Part shown: positions 60,192-64,000 of the stretch, piece after piece | How the letters are laid out: every line of letters starts with the position of its first letter | How positions within the stretch are numbered: the stretch's first letter is position 1 | Source of the DNA: Aquincolibacterium sp964606385 | GTDB lineage: Bacteria > Omnitrophota > Omnitrophia > Omnitrophales > Aquincolibacteriaceae | Assembly: GCA_964606385.1 (NCBI GenBank) | Contig: CAZSFZ010000003.1 | Location: forward strand, 120,569 to 184,568 | Direction: 5' to 3' | DNA: 64,000 nt | Notes under the pieces: generated by a model | What the model was told of the DNA's origin: nothing | Databases searched by the model: none | Seen by the model: the letters and a program-made list of their open reading frames with translations, nothing else | Translations under genes and position numbers: made by a program

Positions 60192-60262
60192 CCTTTCTCC
60201 TCTGGGGCCATTGCCCTTTTGCCAGAATTCTACAGCGGTTAAAGACTCAAAACAAGGCGCGT

Positions 60263-61774
60263 CTAACGCTTCTTTTGTGAGGCGAAAGACCTTAGTTTCT
60301 GCCGGCACAAGGTCAGCATTCCGGCTTGATTTTCATTGAAGGCCAGGAATCTCTGGTCTGTGGTCGAAGTGCTTTCCTGCGAAAAAAGCATGTCCAGAAA
60401 AGCGCCGCTTTTTCTCTTAAATTCTTTCCAGGATTTTACCTGAAGGATCGCCTTCCAAAGACGTCCGAAGTGCCCATGATAAGAAATGTAGGCGTTTCTC
60501 GCCAGGTGATCAATTTCGTCATTGGTCAAGGCCGTCCAAGGGCGCGGCAAAGGACGGTCTTTTTCAAGCCCTAAGATCCAATCTTTCCAATAGTCCCGCC
60601 CGGTGGCTGCCACCATTTCTTTCCACAAAGGTGTCAGGGGTTTTGCCAGGCATTTTGAAAATTGGACGTAATCCAGATCCAGTTTCTTGGCGAAAGCGAG
60701 CGTTTGGCGGAAGGTGTCGTAAGTTTCTCCCGGAGCCCCCACCAGGAAAAATCCGAGGGTCTTAATCCCGACCTCTTTACAGTCTTTGATGGTTTGTTCC
60801 ACTTTTTGAAGCGTAATCCCTTTATTGACGCATTGAAGAATCGCTTCGACCCCGGACTCAATGCCAAAGTAGATGCGCCGGCATCCGGCCGCATGCATTT
60901 CCGTCAAGAGCTCTCTGTCAACGGTATCGATCCGCGAGCGGCACGCCCAAATAATCTCGAACTTTTTTTCGCGAATAAGCCGGCATATCTCCGAAACCCT
61001 TTTTTTGTCCCCGGTGAATTCATAATCAAAAATATCGATCTCGCGAACCCCGTATTGCTCATAACATTCCTGGATCTCACGGATCACGGTTTGCGGCGAT
61101 CGGGGGTTATAGGGAGTGCGTCCCGCCTCGCAAAAACCGCAACCATAAGGACATCCCAGCGATGTCACCATCACGGTGAAATTTCTACGCTCCGTCGGAA
61201 ATTCCGCGTAAAGCTCGTTGGGAAGAAGGTGACGGGCAGGGTTGGGGAAATCATCAAAAACGATCTTTTGGGGATGGGGCGTCACGATGATCTCCCCGTT
61301 CTTTTTATAGACCAGTCCCGGGACCTTTCCGAAGTCCGGCTCTTTCTTGCCTAATTCCTCAAGAAGGGCAGGCACGGTAAAATAAGCGTGCTCAACGACC
61401 CCGAAATCGATCTCGGGATGAGAAACGGATTCCCGCGGATAAACCCTCAGGTTGTACCCCCCCACCATTACGGGAATGTTTAAATGCTTCTTAAGGAACC
61501 GGATCCAGCCCAACGTTTCCGGGAACATGTAGGTGGTCATCATGAATCCCAGAATATCCGGTGAAAAATCGCGGAGGATCCCGAGGGTTTCTTCCTGGGA
61601 TAATCTCAAGGTCCTGGCGTCGACGATGATGACTTCATGACCAGCTTTTTCGGCAATCGCCGCAACCCAGGACATGCTGAGGGGCGGGAACAACCCGAAA
61701 TACTTTTGAACAATACGGATGTTCTCCTCGTGGACTTTATAGCGGAATGGATTAAAAACAAAGGCGATTCTCAT
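60263..61774 (-). CDS. B12-binding radical SAM enzyme, second copy
   Basis: 503 aa. B12-binding domain at about 1-170 (RIAFVFNPFRYKVHEENI, IPVMVGGYNLRVYP), rSAM motif SLGCPYGCGFCEAG near 207, GIESGVEAILQCVNKG, and the substrate-side FFLVGAPGET. The C-terminal 100 residues are not shared with the gene at 56006. The start overlaps the stop of the GT9 gene (ATGA). Expected to be cytosolic; substrate unknown. Confidence 0.92.
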   Translation of the reverse strand: MRIAFVFNPFRYKVHEENIRIVQKYFGLFPPLSMSWVAAIAEKAGHEVIIVDARTLRLSQEETLGILRDFSPDILGFMMTTYMFPETLGWIRFLKKHLNIPVMVGGYNLRVYPRESVSHPEIDFGVVEHAYFTVPALLEELGKKEPDFGKVPGLVYKKNGEIIVTPHPQKIVFDDFPNPARHLLPNELYAEFPTERRNFTVMVTSLGCPYGCGFCEAGRTPYNPRSPQTVIREIQECYEQYGVREIDIFDYEFTGDKKRVSEICRLIREKKFEIIWACRSRIDTVDRELLTEMHAAGCRRIYFGIESGVEAILQCVNKGITLQKVEQTIKDCKEVGIKTLGFFLVGAPGETYDTFRQTLAFAKKLDLDYVQFSKCLAKPLTPLWKEMVAATGRDYWKDWILGLEKDRPLPRPWTALTNDEIDHLARNAYISYHGHFGRLWKAILQVKSWKEFKRKSGAFLDMLFSQESTSTTDQRFLAFNENQAGMLTLCRQKLRSFASQKKR

Positions 61775-62961
61775 AGCAGCGCTATCTTTGCTTCTTGGTA
61801 GACCTCATCGACCGTGATCGCTTTCATGCATTGATTGTTCTGGCATGGAGTTTGTTTGTAATTGCTTACCAGCAAGCAGGGACTGCAGGCCATTTTTTTA
61901 TAAATCATATGCGTGCGATCGCTTAAAGGCCGGAAAACATCGGGCGTCTCGGGTCCAAACAACGCGACCACGGGAATGCCGGTAAGAGCCGCGATATGCA
62001 CGATCCCGCTGTCGTGGCTGATCAGAACGTTCGCCATGTTCAATAAAGAAAAAAGCTCCCGGGTATCAGTCTGTCCGACAAGCTGAATGACCCTCGGGCG
62101 GGTTTCGCTCTGAAAAAAAGAATGCTTGGGCCCCGTGCCCACCAACACGACAACGAGATCCGGGTCCTCCAAAAAACGGTCGATCAGCTTCCAGTAACAT
62201 TCCGGCGGCCAGCGCCGCATCGGCAGCCGGTCATTAAGCCCCATGTGGATGAGCACTAACCTCCGGTTCAAAAGCGCGTCTCCTCCAAGATCTCGAAGTT
62301 TGCGTCGCATACGCTCATCTTCCTCTTGAGACATCTTCACTCTCGGCAGCGCGAACGGAAGATCTTCACGTTCGGAAAAATCCAGCTGGCTGCGCCCTGA
62401 TAATTGATCTACCAATGCCCGGAAGTTCCTGCTGATGTGGGTGGCCGGGTCGTACGTCACCCGATGAGTGTACAAATCCCCCCGATAAAAAAAGCCGGGC
62501 GATCGGGCGCAAAATCCGATCCGTGTACGCGCGCCGCTTAAAAAACAAAGCAGGCTTGAAAACCGGGTCGAAGCTTCCAGGTCAATGATGGTGTCCACCC
62601 CTAGTTTTCGAATTTCCCATAGGTTCCTAAAGGCATCCCTGGCCAAGCTCCAAAAACTGTTGCTCCTCATAGCGATCACGCGCCCCGGTCGGAACCAACC
62701 CGTCGCATTAAAAAAGTCCGCGTTGTCTTGAAACACCCACAGATAGACATCCGCTTCGCTCCAGGTTCCGCGCAATTTTTCAATAGAGGGATAAGCCATG
62801 ATCCCGGCGCCAATTTCTGTCAACCCTAAAAAAACAACTTTTTTCGGCTTCAAGAAAGTTTGCCCGCGCGATCTAAAAGAAATCTTGGCCGCGACCGAGA
62901 ACAAAAAACAAAGCGGGATACCGATCCAGCGGTCTACGTTTCGCGCAAAACTGATTTTCAT
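61771..62961 (-). CDS. Family 9 glycosyltransferase (heptosyltransferase-like)
   Basis: 396 aa, GT-B fold. An N-terminal hydrophobic stretch (GIPLCFLFSVAA) precedes KKVVFLGLTEIGAGIMAYP. The C-terminal part has the family hallmarks HMGLNDRLPMRRWPPECYWKL, VLVGTGPKH, LISHDSGIVHIAALTG and PVVALFGPETP, then Cys-rich ends. GT9 enzymes add heptose to lipid A core in Gram-negative bacteria, which would fit a diderm cell, but the sugar is not predictable. Starts and stops overlap the neighbours by 4 bp on both sides. Confidence 0.9.
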   Translation of the reverse strand: MKISFARNVDRWIGIPLCFLFSVAAKISFRSRGQTFLKPKKVVFLGLTEIGAGIMAYPSIEKLRGTWSEADVYLWVFQDNADFFNATGWFRPGRVIAMRSNSFWSLARDAFRNLWEIRKLGVDTIIDLEASTRFSSLLCFLSGARTRIGFCARSPGFFYRGDLYTHRVTYDPATHISRNFRALVDQLSGRSQLDFSEREDLPFALPRVKMSQEEDERMRRKLRDLGGDALLNRRLVLIHMGLNDRLPMRRWPPECYWKLIDRFLEDPDLVVVLVGTGPKHSFFQSETRPRVIQLVGQTDTRELFSLLNMANVLISHDSGIVHIAALTGIPVVALFGPETPDVFRPLSDRTHMIYKKMACSPCLLVSNYKQTPCQNNQCMKAITVDEVYQEAKIALL

Positions 62962-64000
62962 AAAATTTTTTCCCGCGACTGAAAGGGGTAAAACGTTTGT
63001 TTTATGACGCGAGAACCACGAAGCAGCTTTTCCCGAACGGCAAGAGAGTCTTCCGCGGAGGCCGCATCAAGCCCTTTGGGGGGTGATATAAAATAAACAT
63101 CCGCTCCGTGCTCGCGGTCAACATGATAAGCGTTGGTCTTAAGCCAATTCATTATTTCGAAGCCATTCTTGAATTGATAAATATTTTTCACAAAATCCAC
63201 TACGGCGAGACGGCCTGAAGCCGCCAGAGATTCTAGTATCGGCAAATCACTTCCTATGCCGTAGAGCGTAATATCGGGATTAGTATACGTGTAATACGCT
63301 TTCTTATCAGCCTCTTTGATCAAAAGAGATACGGGGAACTTATTGTCGCGATCCAGATAGTATTGGATGCCAAAAATCACAGGGGGGTCTTCAGCAACAA
63401 CAAAATCAAGCTGCCCATAGTTTTTTTCGATCAACTTCGCAACTCGGTCGAGACCTCCCCCCCAACGCAAGTAATCAGAGGGTATTCGCTCTCGCATGAT
63501 TAAACCCGCTTGAAAAAATCCGTACGAGACCAACGGCAACATGAATACCAGGACCCCCAAAGCCCGCGCGACCCAAGGGCGCCACGACAGGATCCCTGCC
63601 GCCGATAGCAGCAGAAAAAAAGGGTAAAGATGCAAGAAATGGCGCGGAACGATACTGATCCGAAAAAGATAATAACTGAGAAAAAAAAGAGCCGTCGGTA
63701 AAAGCACCATGTTTAGCAGCAGGATAACCTTAGATCTTTGCGTCCGAATGCAAAAAAGGCAAAGAACGCAAGCCGCGAACACCATCCAGGCGGGCGCGTA
63801 CGGGGTTACCATGCCGCCGAAATGGTCCCGGATCATTTCGAAGATCTCATATCCCTGAAAACGCGGTTGTCCGCTTCCAAAATCCGCTTTGTATCGAAAA
63901 GCGCGGTCTAGTCGCAGGATCAAAGGAAGCGTTGCAATGACGAAAAGCCCCAGCGACAGGGCAAGGCGTTTGACCTGCGCTCTTTGGCGGCCGTGATAAA
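62958..64000 (-). CDS. GT-C family membrane protein (N-terminus cut by window edge)
   Basis: The frame is open to the right edge, so the start lies beyond it. At least 346 residues are present. Several hydrophobic helices (LALSLGLFVIATL, WMVFAACVLCLF, VILLLNMVLLPTALFFLSYY) are followed by RISIVPRHFLHLYPFFLLL, the R-x-x-L-H-L-Y-P type region of PMT_2/ArnT-like mannosyltransferases. The last 170 residues are a soluble periplasmic domain with AEDPPVIFGIQYYL and VYFISPPKG. The first cytoplasmic and periplasmic loops with the Asp-Glu motif are outside the window. Confidence 0.8.
   Translation of the reverse strand, partial: YHGRQRAQVKRLALSLGLFVIATLPLILRLDRAFRYKADFGSGQPRFQGYEIFEMIRDHFGGMVTPYAPAWMVFAACVLCLFCIRTQRSKVILLLNMVLLPTALFFLSYYLFRISIVPRHFLHLYPFFLLLSAAGILSWRPWVARALGVLVFMLPLVSYGFFQAGLIMRERIPSDYLRWGGGLDRVAKLIEKNYGQLDFVVAEDPPVIFGIQYYLDRDNKFPVSLLIKEADKKAYYTYTNPDITLYGIGSDLPILESLAASGRLAVVDFVKNIYQFKNGFEIMNWLKTNAYHVDREHGADVYFISPPKGLDAASAEDSLAVREKLLRGSRVIKQTFYPFQSREKIL

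Noticed and set aside
32802..64000. The rSAM cluster as a RiPP (ranthipeptide or sactipeptide) pathway
   Set aside because: No small Cys- or Gly-rich precursor ORF was noticed in the intergenic gaps and no peptidase-type exporter is present. The exporter genes are of the polysaccharide type.

Overview
The window most resembles a member of Candidatus Omnitrophota (PVC group). The grounds are a 20-kb single reading frame, very dense radical SAM/glycosyltransferase gene content, near-universal minus-strand packing with ATGA overlaps, and many TPR proteins. This is inference from content; no marker gene settles the phylum. Elusimicrobiota or another PVC-adjacent lineage remains possible.

Layout. 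(1) 1-4666, minus strand: an exported protein cut by the left edge, then leucyl aminopeptidase, a half-size TauE/SafE permease, an RNase H-like protein, serine acetyltransferase (cysE) and the YchF ATPase. (2) 4827-25277, minus strand: one giant ORF of 6,816 residues with a signal peptide. It is a chain of unrelated modules: Tiki/ChaN-like, HIT-like, GHKL ATPase, GNAT, HD-GYP, HExxH metalloprotease-like, FHA-like, two methyltransferase folds, Nudix-like and several unknown. The pentapeptide R-S-E-x-R, or a close variant, recurs 21 times along it, mostly near module boundaries. (3) 25278-32561: a divergent promoter region, an exported beta-propeller protein, a four-helix-bundle protein embedded in GGGAACG heptamer repeats, rlmN, corA, a stand-alone receiver protein, a PilZ protein, an exported Cys-rich protein, tRNA-Ser(UGA), tadA and tRNA-Arg(ACG). 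(4) 32802-64000, all minus strand: about 31 kb of surface-glycan-like genes. These include an ABC-2 exporter permease and an ATPase with a triplicated C-terminal domain, GT2, GT4, GT9 and two GT-C glycosyltransferases, a TPR-containing SGNH hydrolase, TPR lipoprotein-like proteins, and eleven radical SAM genes. Three of the radical SAM genes are unusual fusions: B12-rSAM+rSAM/SPASM, GT2+rSAM/SPASM, and rSAM plus a decayed rSAM.

How the genes may work together. The 32.8-64 kb block reads as a system that builds and exports a modified cell-surface glycan or glycolipid, with radical SAM/SPASM enzymes as tailoring catalysts. The fusion of a glycosyltransferase to an rSAM/SPASM enzyme and the Wzm/Wzt-type exporter in the same block support this. 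No peptide precursor gene was seen, so a RiPP pathway is less likely. The giant ORF looks like a polyprotein: modules separated by a conserved short peptide, with a protease-like module inside. Whether it is processed cannot be told from sequence.

A GGGAACG-type heptamer repeat is scattered through 3.4-31.8 kb. It lies between genes, across stop codons, and in frame inside the N-terminal module of the giant ORF.
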